Source: Lachnospiraceae bacterium (GTDB taxonomy: Bacteria > Bacillota > Clostridia > Lachnospirales > Lachnospiraceae). From it: a stretch of DNA of 64,000 nt. The notes below the pieces were generated by a model, which worked only from the letters and a program-made list of their open reading frames with translations, searched no databases and was not told the origin of the DNA. The stretch spans positions 62,001 to 126,000 of the forward strand of contig JAUNAJ010000006.1 in assembly GCA_030527645.1 (NCBI GenBank). The letters are read 5' to 3'. Below, one piece after another: positions 24,953-32,600 of the stretch (the stretch's first letter is position 1; each line of letters begins with the position of its first letter). The translations under genes were made by a program, and so were the position numbers.

Positions 24953-26583
24953 GCTCTCAGATCAGCCTGAGTACAGGATTTTGAAGTTTTTTGACGAAAA
25001 ATATTTATTTTTTCAGAAAAAATCAGGATTTTGAGACGGAACCTGTACACGATTTTAGAGTCATGATCTTCGAAACTGAGTATACTTATAACTATCAAAG
25101 GGAAACACAACAACACAGGGAAGAAACCTGAAACAAAAGAAAGTATAAGGAAAAACGAAGTCATACTTAATAAGGAGGAATAGTTCATGACAGGAAGAGA
25201 AAAGTTTGCAAAAGCGGTAAATCATGAGGACGGACAGCTGCTGTTCGATATCGGTGGTCTGAATACAACCGGTATGCACTGCATGGTAATGGAAGAGCTG
25301 AGAGATTTCTACGGACTGGAGAAAAGACCGATCAAGATCATTGAGCCGGTACAGCTGCTTGGACTGATGGAGGATGATCTGAGAGAAGCTCTCGGAGTAG
25401 AGACAAAGCCTCTGTGGGGTGCAAGAACCCAGGTTGGCTTCATGAGCGAGGATAAATACAAAGAGTACAAAACTCCCTGGGGACAGACCGTTCTGATCAC
25501 AGAGGAATTTGTTACAGATATCGATGAGAAGGGCGACACACTTCTGTACGCATGCGGCGACAAGAATTACAAGCCTGCTCAGAGAATGCCGAAGAACGGC
25601 GTATACTTCGATAACGAGGATCGTGCAGGTGAGTACGACGAGGACAACTACGATATCAACTGGAACCTTGAGGAGTTCGAGGTATTCTCTGACGATGAGA
25701 TCAACTGGCTGAAACGTCAGAAAGACGCTCTTGATGAGAGCAAGGGATATGTTGTGACCTCCTGCATCACCGGACATACAGGCGGCGGTACCTGCCTGGG
25801 CGACCACTCCATGGTAGCAGGACCGATGCTGAGAGAGCCGAAGGGTCTTCGTCTCCTTCAGGACTTCTACATGGCAACAGCTGCTGATGAAGAGCTGCTG
25901 CAGGATATCTTCGATAAGGAGACAGATATCGGAATCAAGAACCTGGAGAGAATCTACGAGGCAGTAGGCGATACCATCGACGTATTCCATGTATGCGGAA
26001 CCGACCTTGGTACACAGAAGAGCCTGTTCTACAGCAAGAGCGCAGTGCAGGAGATCTGGGTTCCTTACTACAAGAAGATCAACAACTGGATCCATGAGAA
26101 CACCAACTGGAAGACCTTCAAGCACTGCTGCGGATCCATCAAGCCGATCATCCCTGATCTGATCGATGCAGGCTTTGATGTACTGAACCCTGTTCAGTGG
26201 ACAGCAGAGAACATGGATAAGAACGAGCTGAAGGCAGAGTTCGGCGACAAGCTGGTATTCTGGGGCGGCGGAGTTGATACACAGCACATGCTTCCGGAGG
26301 GAACACCGGAGCAGGTATACGAGCAGGCACTGCAGTGCTGCGAGATCTTCGGAAAGAACGGCGGATTCGTATTCAATACCATCCACAACATCGTTCCGGG
26401 CGTATCTGCAGCTAACGTAGATGCACTGGCAAGAGCTGTAAGAAAATACAACGAGAGCCACTGATGGACATGACAGCAGGTACGGCTCCTTTCACCCGGA
26501 GCTGTATGGCTTTAGATTGCTGAAATTTATTAATACTTTTTTACCTCATAGAAAAGAGCGAAGACCTAAATCTTCGCTCTTTT
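24950..26583 (+). repeat. Large direct repeat, copy A
   Basis: This block, with leader, URO-D-family gene and terminator, is repeated at 28708-30345 with an offset of 3761 bp for the coding part. Reading the two side by side, the 1278-bp coding parts show no difference, while the leader (about 220 bp) differs by substitutions and small insertions and the 3' part after the stop differs in about one base in eight. The identity therefore ends sharply at the gene borders. Confidence 0.9.
25187..26464 (+). CDS. Uroporphyrinogen decarboxylase-family protein, copy A
   Basis: The 425-residue product has the URO-D/methyltransferase barrel. A likely zinc site is seen in FKHCCGSIKPIIPDLIDAGF (His313, Cys315), followed by LNPVQWTAENMD and WGGGVDTQHMLPEGT, as in MtaA/CmuA-type cobalamin methyltransferases rather than in haem-pathway HemE (which is shorter, about 340-360). 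No corrinoid protein gene is nearby. The substrate is unknown. TAAGGAGGAATAGTTC gives a strong ribosome site, and codon bias is high, suggesting strong expression. An identical copy lies at 28948-30225. Confidence 0.9.
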   Translation: MTGREKFAKAVNHEDGQLLFDIGGLNTTGMHCMVMEELRDFYGLEKRPIKIIEPVQLLGLMEDDLREALGVETKPLWGARTQVGFMSEDKYKEYKTPWGQTVLITEEFVTDIDEKGDTLLYACGDKNYKPAQRMPKNGVYFDNEDRAGEYDEDNYDINWNLEEFEVFSDDEINWLKRQKDALDESKGYVVTSCITGHTGGGTCLGDHSMVAGPMLREPKGLRLLQDFYMATAADEELLQDIFDKETDIGIKNLERIYEAVGDTIDVFHVCGTDLGTQKSLFYSKSAVQEIWVPYYKKINNWIHENTNWKTFKHCCGSIKPIIPDLIDAGFDVLNPVQWTAENMDKNELKAEFGDKLVFWGGGVDTQHMLPEGTPEQVYEQALQCCEIFGKNGGFVFNTIHNIVPGVSAANVDALARAVRKYNESH

Positions 26584-26584
26584 T
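26552..26584 (+). terminator. Terminator after URO-D copy A
   Basis: A 13-bp stem, AAAAGAGCGAAGA with TCTTCGCTCTTTT, and a 6-nt loop with T-rich end. The counterpart after copy B keeps the shape but with compensatory base changes. Confidence 0.9.
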
Positions 26585-26644
26585 GTGTATATGAGCCCGG
26601 CCCCAAGTCTCGCTAAGTTCGATATGGAGAATGGCATCCGGATG

Positions 26645-27025
26645 TCATTTCATCGGATCCGTATCCAGAGGACAGGTAATTGTCAGCATCTGCTCGATTG
26701 TCTGATGCAGAAGCCTGGCCTTGCTGTTATCAGCTGCGGTGTAATACATTTCCTTTCCTGCTCTGCGGCTGGTAATCAGTCCGTTTGCTTTTAACAGCTT
26801 CAGGTGATGAGAAGCAGCAGGGCTGCTCATACCTGTCAGGGATGCAATGTTAATGACACACTCTTCGCAATGACAGAGAATCCAGAAAATTCTGATTCTG
26901 CTGCCGTCGCCAAGCAGCTTCAGAACTTCGGCTGCCTGCTGAAAGTTATCAGGATCGGGAATATGATGAATGATTTCACTGTTTTCGTGATGATGATGCG
27001 GCAATAGGATCGGTTGTTGTTCCAT
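26645..27025 (-). CDS. ArsR-family regulator with His-rich N-terminus
   Basis: The 126-residue product has the ArsR winged helix: DGSRIRIFWILCHCEECVINIASLTGMSSPAASHHLKLLKANGLITSRRAGKEMYY. The N-terminus carries LPHHHHENSEIIHHIPD, and the alpha-3 region reads CHCEEC, similar in place to the metal-binding ELCVCD of ArsR/CadC. Binding of a soft or transition metal is plausible but unproven. ATG 27025 follows AGGGAG by 11 bases. It is divergent from the orphan binding-protein gene, and the two promoters share a motif. Confidence 0.9.
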   Translation of the reverse strand: MEQQPILLPHHHHENSEIIHHIPDPDNFQQAAEVLKLLGDGSRIRIFWILCHCEECVINIASLTGMSSPAASHHLKLLKANGLITSRRAGKEMYYTAADNSKARLLHQTIEQMLTITCPLDTDPMK

Positions 27026-27095
27026 AAACTCTTTTCTCCCTGTAGCAGATGTAGTGATTTGCCTGATTTTAGAGCAGTTGAAGCCCTTTTTAAAC

Positions 27096-27127
27096 ATTAT
27101 AACTATTAATCAATAGTTTAATCATAT
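27096..27127 (-). promoter_or_regulatory. arsR promoter with inverted-repeat operator
   Basis: On the minus strand a perfect TATAAT box (27096-27101) lies directly after the inverted repeat AACTATT-AATC-AATAGTT (27101-27118). The adjoining ATGATTAAAC (complement of 27116-27125) also occurs at the binding-protein promoter. This fits autorepression by the ArsR protein. Confidence 0.65.
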
Positions 27128-27234
27128 TTTGAACAATACGCAAGGACTAATATTTTGAAGTTCCAAGTCCCGACAGTGCAGAGGTGAAAAATAACGATTA
27201 GATACGATTGTACAAAAATGGAAAATATTTCACA

Positions 27235-27291
27235 TTGACCAAAAAGACTTCCTATGCTATGATTTATTTAATGATTAAACAATGATTTAAT
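27235..27291 (+). promoter_or_regulatory. Promoter and ArsR-like operator of the orphan binding-protein gene
   Basis: TTGACC (27235-27240), a 17-bp spacer and TATGAT (27258-27263) form a good sigma-A promoter. Directly after it, at the start of transcription, lies TTTAAT-G-ATTAAA (27267-27279) within ATGATTAAACAATGATTTAAT. The first ten bases are the same as in the arsR promoter region. Binding here would block transcription. Confidence 0.7.
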
Positions 27292-27322
27292 TGTAACGAT
27301 GCATTGTGCACAGGGGGACTGT

Positions 27323-28630
27323 ATGAAAAGAGAATTATTCAAAAAAACATTAACCGTAGGATGCGTGCTTGGATTAGCCGGAATGCTGGCAGGCTGCGGA
27401 TCCTCTGCCGAGACTGCTTCAGCAGCATCTTCATCGACAGAGACTGAGTCCGCCTCAGACAGTGTAACAATCACCTTCCAGCAGTGGTGGGAGCCGGAGC
27501 TTCCGGAGGGGGCACTCCAGGAAATCTGTAATCGATTTACTGCAGAAAGCGGTATAAATGTAGAGCTGGTGAGCAGTGCCTATGCCGATGCGCAGAACGA
27601 GATCTGGTCCACAGCCGCTCAGGGACATATGGCAGATGTAGTTGGATTGGACGGATCCTGGGTCTATGATTTTGCTGCCCTGTATTCCATCGAAAATCTT
27701 ACGGACCTGATGAATGAATATGGAATGGATGATTCACAGCTTACGAATCAGGTACAGGTGGACGGTCAGACCTATATGATCCCGGTTGTCAACTTCTCGT
27801 ACCCCTTGTATGTGAATACAGATATTCTTGCGGAAGCAGGAGTGGAGAAGATCCCGGAAACCTGGTCTGAGTTTATGGATGCTCTGCAGAAAATTCAGGA
27901 CAATACCGATGCAGCAGGCTATGCGCTTCCTCTTCATGAGGATAACACCCTGGGTATACAGCATCAGACCGTGGCATGGCTCTGGGCAGCCGGCGGTTCT
28001 TTCCTGACAGAAGGCAAGGTAGATCTGGAAGGAAATTCTGTCCTTACTGAGCTCATTACTATGTTTGACACAATGGATGATAACGGATATCTGGCTGAGG
28101 GAATGTCTGAGCTTACAGAGTCAGAGATGATTCGGCAGTTCGAGAACGGTGAACTGGCATTCATGGTAGACAGTGCAGCACATCTGAATACGATCAAGGA
28201 AGCAAATCCGGAACTGAATTTTACCTATGCAGCAATTCCTGCAATGGACGGCTATACAGGTGAAAGAGGTGCCGATGTGGCAAACTGGGGTATTGGTGTA
28301 GGCAGCAATTCCCATTATAAAGAGGAGTCCATCGCCTTCATTGAGTATCTGATGAGTCCTGAGGTCAATGCAGAGCTGGCAGCCCTTGCCAATGCATTTC
28401 CGGGAAATGCAGAGGCAGAACCGGATTATTCAGAAAATGATGAGCTCTTCCGCATTGCCTATGAAATTTTTGAAGCACAGGTTCCTGTGAATGAATTCAC
28501 CGGACTCCCATACGCTGACAAGATGATGAAGCAGTTCAGAAATGATCTGATCGGTCTCTATGAAGGTTCCTATAGCGATGCTTCCCAGATGCTTGCAAAG
28601 CTTCAGTCCCAGTGGGAAAAGGAAGTATAA
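27323..28630 (+). CDS. Orphan family-1 (sugar-type) extracellular binding lipoprotein
   Basis: The 435-residue product starts MKRELFKKTLTVGCVLGLAGMLAGCGSS, a lipoprotein signal with LAGC and Cys25 as the lipid anchor. The mature part is a family-1 solute-binding protein (VTITFQQWWEPELPEGALQEICNRF, later WAAGGSFLTEGKVDLEGN and VNEFTGLPYADKMMKQFRNDL). It should deliver a sugar or related solute to an ABC importer, but no permease genes follow; it may use permeases elsewhere and the shared ATPase at 43233. GGGGG precedes ATG 27323. It is flanked on both sides by the duplicated URO-D-family gene. Confidence 0.92.
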   Translation: MKRELFKKTLTVGCVLGLAGMLAGCGSSAETASAASSSTETESASDSVTITFQQWWEPELPEGALQEICNRFTAESGINVELVSSAYADAQNEIWSTAAQGHMADVVGLDGSWVYDFAALYSIENLTDLMNEYGMDDSQLTNQVQVDGQTYMIPVVNFSYPLYVNTDILAEAGVEKIPETWSEFMDALQKIQDNTDAAGYALPLHEDNTLGIQHQTVAWLWAAGGSFLTEGKVDLEGNSVLTELITMFDTMDDNGYLAEGMSELTESEMIRQFENGELAFMVDSAAHLNTIKEANPELNFTYAAIPAMDGYTGERGADVANWGIGVGSNSHYKEESIAFIEYLMSPEVNAELAALANAFPGNAEAEPDYSENDELFRIAYEIFEAQVPVNEFTGLPYADKMMKQFRNDLIGLYEGSYSDASQMLAKLQSQWEKEV

Positions 28631-28671
28631 GGTATAAAAAAAATAATAGTTGCTGAAGCTGAAGGTATAAT

Positions 28672-28708
28672 AACAGCCGGTTCCCTTTGTTCGGAACCGG
28701 CTGTTTTT
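28672..28708 (+). terminator. Terminator after the orphan binding-protein gene
   Basis: A 13-bp stem, AACAGCCGGTTCC (28672-28684) with GGAACCGGCTGTT (28693-28705), and a T-run. Confidence 0.9.
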
Positions 28709-28947
28709 GCTGCTTCAGATCATTCGGAGTACAGGATTTTGAAGTTTTTCGACGAAAAATATTTATTTTTTTAGAAAAAATCAGGATTTTGAGACGGAAC
28801 CTGTACACGATTTTAGAGTCATGCTCTTCAAAACTGAGTATACTTATAACTATCAAAGGGAAAACAAAAAACAATGCAGGGAAGAAACCTGCAACACAAG
28901 AAAGTATAAGGAAAAACGAAGTCATACTTACTAAGGAGGAATAGTTC

Positions 28948-30225
28948 ATGACAGGAAGAGAAAAGTTTGCAAAAGCGGTAAATCATGAGGACGGACAGCT
29001 GCTGTTCGATATCGGTGGTCTGAATACAACCGGTATGCACTGCATGGTAATGGAAGAGCTGAGAGATTTCTACGGACTGGAGAAAAGACCGATCAAGATC
29101 ATTGAGCCGGTACAGCTGCTTGGACTGATGGAGGATGATCTGAGAGAAGCTCTCGGAGTAGAGACAAAGCCTCTGTGGGGTGCAAGAACCCAGGTTGGCT
29201 TCATGAGCGAGGATAAATACAAAGAGTACAAAACTCCCTGGGGACAGACCGTTCTGATCACAGAGGAATTTGTTACAGATATCGATGAGAAGGGCGACAC
29301 ACTTCTGTACGCATGCGGCGACAAGAATTACAAGCCTGCTCAGAGAATGCCGAAGAACGGCGTATACTTCGATAACGAGGATCGTGCAGGTGAGTACGAC
29401 GAGGACAACTACGATATCAACTGGAACCTTGAGGAGTTCGAGGTATTCTCTGACGATGAGATCAACTGGCTGAAACGTCAGAAAGACGCTCTTGATGAGA
29501 GCAAGGGATATGTTGTGACCTCCTGCATCACCGGACATACAGGCGGCGGTACCTGCCTGGGCGACCACTCCATGGTAGCAGGACCGATGCTGAGAGAGCC
29601 GAAGGGTCTTCGTCTCCTTCAGGACTTCTACATGGCAACAGCTGCTGATGAAGAGCTGCTGCAGGATATCTTCGATAAGGAGACAGATATCGGAATCAAG
29701 AACCTGGAGAGAATCTACGAGGCAGTAGGCGATACCATCGACGTATTCCATGTATGCGGAACCGACCTTGGTACACAGAAGAGCCTGTTCTACAGCAAGA
29801 GCGCAGTGCAGGAGATCTGGGTTCCTTACTACAAGAAGATCAACAACTGGATCCATGAGAACACCAACTGGAAGACCTTCAAGCACTGCTGCGGATCCAT
29901 CAAGCCGATCATCCCTGATCTGATCGATGCAGGCTTTGATGTACTGAACCCTGTTCAGTGGACAGCAGAGAACATGGATAAGAACGAGCTGAAGGCAGAG
30001 TTCGGCGACAAGCTGGTATTCTGGGGCGGCGGAGTTGATACACAGCACATGCTTCCGGAGGGAACACCGGAGCAGGTATACGAGCAGGCACTGCAGTGCT
30101 GCGAGATCTTCGGAAAGAACGGCGGATTCGTATTCAATACCATCCACAACATCGTTCCGGGCGTATCTGCAGCTAACGTAGATGCACTGGCAAGAGCTGT
30201 AAGAAAATACAACGAGAGCCACTGA
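28948..30225 (+). CDS. Uroporphyrinogen decarboxylase-family protein, copy B
   Basis: The 425-residue protein is identical to that of 25187-26464, and so, as far as read, are all 1278 bases including third codon positions. It has the same His313/Cys315 (HCCGS) candidate zinc site and the same ribosome site. The leader upstream resembles that of copy A but is diverged (ACTAAGGAGG instead of AATAAGGAGG near the start). It is preceded by the terminator of the binding-protein gene, so it probably has its own promoter around the conserved GTATACTTATAAC. An AraC gene converges on it downstream. Confidence 0.9.
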   Translation: MTGREKFAKAVNHEDGQLLFDIGGLNTTGMHCMVMEELRDFYGLEKRPIKIIEPVQLLGLMEDDLREALGVETKPLWGARTQVGFMSEDKYKEYKTPWGQTVLITEEFVTDIDEKGDTLLYACGDKNYKPAQRMPKNGVYFDNEDRAGEYDEDNYDINWNLEEFEVFSDDEINWLKRQKDALDESKGYVVTSCITGHTGGGTCLGDHSMVAGPMLREPKGLRLLQDFYMATAADEELLQDIFDKETDIGIKNLERIYEAVGDTIDVFHVCGTDLGTQKSLFYSKSAVQEIWVPYYKKINNWIHENTNWKTFKHCCGSIKPIIPDLIDAGFDVLNPVQWTAENMDKNELKAEFGDKLVFWGGGVDTQHMLPEGTPEQVYEQALQCCEIFGKNGGFVFNTIHNIVPGVSAANVDALARAVRKYNESH

Positions 30226-30313
30226 TGGACTTGACAGCAGGTACGGCTCCTTTCACCTGGAGCTGTTTGGCTGTGAATTGCTAAGAAATATTACTATTTT
30301 ACCTCATAGAAAA

Positions 30314-30345
30314 GAGCGGAGATGCAAAAATCTCCGCTCCTTTTT
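30314..30345 (+). terminator. Terminator after URO-D copy B
   Basis: A 10-bp stem, GAGCGGAGAT (30314-30323) with ATCTCCGCTC (30330-30339), and a T5 run. Confidence 0.88.
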
Positions 30346-30422
30346 GCGTGCTTGCATAGAAAAAACCGAATCCGGCTTTCGTAGATCCGCTGCAGTTCGG
30401 CCGGTCTGTTTGCCCTTTTTTT

Positions 30423-31298
30423 TCATGTATTTTTATTGATCTCACTTCTGTAATGCTTCCGATACTGGATCGGTGTAGACCCCAGCATTCGGGTAAAAGT
30501 ATTAGTAAAATAATTCGTGCTGTTAAAGCCGACCATGGTTGCGATCTGAGTAGCTGAATAATCTGTTTCAATCAGAAAATTCTGTGCAGCTCCGATCCGG
30601 CATCTGGTCTGATACTGAATCGGGGAATACCCCATTACTTTTTTGAAGCTGTGAGAAATATACGGGGCGCTGTAATTCAGTGCTGCTGCAAGCTCCTCCA
30701 GTGTCAATGCTTCTGTATAGTGTAGATCGATATATTCCTTTGCACGGAGTGCGATCACCTTTTCCGGATCCTCCTGATCCGTTTCCCAATCCTCCCTATC
30801 CTGTTCCGGAACTTTTTCCGGTGCCTCAAGAACAATTGTAAGAAGAGATTGCAGCAGGGAGGTGAAAACAGCATGTTCTGCATCCTGAGACAGGGTATGA
30901 AACAGATAATCACACATGGAGAACAGCAGAGATAATTCCTCCGGAGAATTGCGGATCGGATTTGTCTTTTCCGGAAACAGGTGATTTAACGGAAGGTCCG
31001 GCCGCTGAAAATTTGTAAATCCAAAGGTATACATATCCGGAAGATCTCTGGGAAGAGACTGCACCTCGTGAGGGACTCCGGGATTGCAGAGAACAATATC
31101 TCCCGCGTGCAGCTCATAGGTTGTTGTATTCAGGTTATAATTGGCGGATCCTGCTTTAACGATCAGGATCTCTGCAGTTTCTGTATGTGTATGGATCGGT
31201 CGTTCTATCCAGTTTTCTCCGCCGATCTGATGGGTAATATATTTGAGCCGCGGTGCGTGTCCGCGAACAAAATATTTGTCTGAAAATTGCTGAAACAC
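30423..31298 (-). CDS. AraC-family regulator next to ribose-type ABC importer
   Basis: The 291-residue product has an N-terminal cupin-like sensor (IHTHTETAEILIVKAGSANYNLN, HAGDIVLCNPGVPHE) and a C-terminal AraC double HTH (LTLEELAAALNYSAPYISHSFKKVMGYSPIQYQTRCRIGAAQNFLIETDYSATQIATMVGFNSTNYF). GTG 31298 is chosen because a full AGGAGG lies 8 bases upstream; a TTG 11 codons earlier only extends the frame. It is divergent from the importer operon at 31508-36108 and is its probable activator. The N-terminal HxH suggests sugar sensing. Confidence 0.9.
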   Translation of the reverse strand: MFQQFSDKYFVRGHAPRLKYITHQIGGENWIERPIHTHTETAEILIVKAGSANYNLNTTTYELHAGDIVLCNPGVPHEVQSLPRDLPDMYTFGFTNFQRPDLPLNHLFPEKTNPIRNSPEELSLLFSMCDYLFHTLSQDAEHAVFTSLLQSLLTIVLEAPEKVPEQDREDWETDQEDPEKVIALRAKEYIDLHYTEALTLEELAAALNYSAPYISHSFKKVMGYSPIQYQTRCRIGAAQNFLIETDYSATQIATMVGFNSTNYFTNTFTRMLGSTPIQYRKHYRSEINKNT

Positions 31299-31353
31299 AG
31301 GTTCAAACCTCCTAATAACAAGATTGTGCAATATAGCACGTTCTGCATATTGG

Positions 31354-31383
31354 ATTTTACCATATACGAAGGAAGTTTCGCAA
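31354..31383 (-). promoter_or_regulatory. Promoter of the AraC gene
   Basis: On the minus strand TTGCGA (31378-31383) and TAAAAT (31354-31359) are 18 bp apart. This is a fair sigma-A promoter about 56 bases before the GTG start. Confidence 0.5.
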
Positions 31384-31507
31384 GATGCTTAAGGCGAATT
31401 TTGAACAAGTATTATACAATATAACCAAGATAAACGTAAGCGCGCAACGGGTATTTGGTAAATAGTACGGTAATATGAATTCTAAAGTTTAACGGAGGGA
31501 AAACTAA

Positions 31508-32497
31508 ATGAAGAGAAAAATAGCATTATTTGCAATCGGAGCAATGATGGTAGGTGCAATGGCAGGCTGCGGAAGCGGATCATCAGCATCAAATTCTACA
31601 GCAGGCTCAACAGCTGCAGCAGATGACGGAGCAATGGCAATCGGATACTCCTGTGTAGATATGAATAATACATTCCAGACCTATCTGGTAGCAGCAGCTG
31701 AGGATAAGGCAGAGGAGCTTGGTGCATCCATCACTGTTACCGATGCTCAGAACGATGTTGTTAAACAGCAGGATCAGGTAAAGGCTCTGATTCAGCAGGG
31801 TGTTGACTGTCTGGTCGTTGTACCTTCTGACTCCAGTGCAATGGGACCGATCACGAATGCTGCAACAGAAGCAGGTATTCCTCTTGTGTATTGTAATGTA
31901 AATCCGTTTGAGGATTTTGCAGATATTCCGGAAGGTGTTCACTATATCGGATCTGATGAGACCGAGGCAGGAACCTATCAGGCAGAGATGCTGGGTGAAG
32001 AGATCCAGTCCGGCGGTGTTGCAATCCTGCATGGCGGTCTGGAGTATGAGGCTACCTATAAGAGAACAGCCGGTAATGAGGACACATTTGCAGCACAGTA
32101 TTCAGATATCTCTGTTCTGACTAAAGAGGATGCAAACTGGCAGCGTGACGAGGCGATCAATATCGTGAACAACTGGATCACAGCATACGGCGATGAGCTT
32201 ACCGGTATCTGTGCAAACAATGATGAGATGGCGCTTGGAGCAGTTGAGGCACTGAAGGCAGCAGGACGTGAGGACGTAAAGGTAGTTGGTATTGATGCTA
32301 CACCGGACGGCTGTGCTTCCGTACAGGCAGGAGAGATGCTTGCAACTGTATACCAGGATTCCGTTGGACAGGGCGGCGGAGCCGTTGAAATTGCAGTTGG
32401 AATGGCAAATGGTGAGGCTCAGGCTGAGACCTATACCATGATTCCTTACCAGAAGGTAACTGCAGAGAATGTTGAGGACTTCATTGGTCTTAACTGA
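31508..32497 (+). CDS. Ribose-type sugar-binding lipoprotein
   Basis: The 329-residue product starts MKRKIALFAIGAMMVGAMAGCGSGSS, a lipoprotein signal with AMAGC and Cys21 as anchor. A type-1 periplasmic-binding fold of the RbsB family follows (FQTYLVAAAEDKAEELGASITVTDAQNDVVKQQDQVKALIQQGVDCLVVVPSD, later GICANNDEMALGAVEALKAAG and VVGIDATPDG). It delivers a pentose, hexose or polyol to the importer encoded next. A hairpin separates it from the ATPase gene, which fits its need for higher amounts. Codon bias is strong. Confidence 0.93.
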   Translation: MKRKIALFAIGAMMVGAMAGCGSGSSASNSTAGSTAAADDGAMAIGYSCVDMNNTFQTYLVAAAEDKAEELGASITVTDAQNDVVKQQDQVKALIQQGVDCLVVVPSDSSAMGPITNAATEAGIPLVYCNVNPFEDFADIPEGVHYIGSDETEAGTYQAEMLGEEIQSGGVAILHGGLEYEATYKRTAGNEDTFAAQYSDISVLTKEDANWQRDEAINIVNNWITAYGDELTGICANNDEMALGAVEALKAAGREDVKVVGIDATPDGCASVQAGEMLATVYQDSVGQGGGAVEIAVGMANGEAQAETYTMIPYQKVTAENVEDFIGLN

Positions 32498-32548
32498 TCA
32501 TCGGAAATAACTGTTTATACAGATACATGTTACTTACATTGAATACTA

Positions 32549-32572
32549 TGAGGGACTTCCATAAGTCCCTCA
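32549..32572 (+). other. Intercistronic hairpin between binding-protein and ATPase genes
   Basis: TGAGGGACTT (32549-32558) and AAGTCCCTCA (32563-32572) form a 10-bp stem with a 4-nt loop and no T-run. Hairpins at this place usually protect the binding-protein part of the mRNA from 3' decay or partly stop transcription. Confidence 0.7.
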
Positions 32573-32600
32573 TTCTAAAATAGAGAAATAGGAGAAAGCC

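Larger units (their letters stand above)
28708..30345 (+). repeat. Large direct repeat, copy B
   Basis: Second copy of the block at 24950-26583, in direct orientation. The leader keeps the features GAGTACAGGATTTTGAAG, TTGAGACGGAACCTGTAC and GAGTATACTTATAACTATC, but differs by point changes and small indels; the coding part does not. Recombination between the copies would delete the arsR and binding-protein genes. Confidence 0.9.

Noticed and set aside
25061-26461. Open frame of 466 codons opposite URO-D copy A (and of 464 codons at 28828-30222 opposite copy B).
   Set aside because: The product is cysteine- and leucine-rich with no domain, has no ribosome site, and results from strong codon bias in the sense gene. 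The sense strand has a clear family match.
25187-26464. Identification as HemE (haem pathway uroporphyrinogen decarboxylase).
   Set aside because: It is longer than HemE, has an HCCGS zinc-like motif, is duplicated, and has no haem or cobalamin genes beside it. It fits the wider methyltransferase-like branch of the family.
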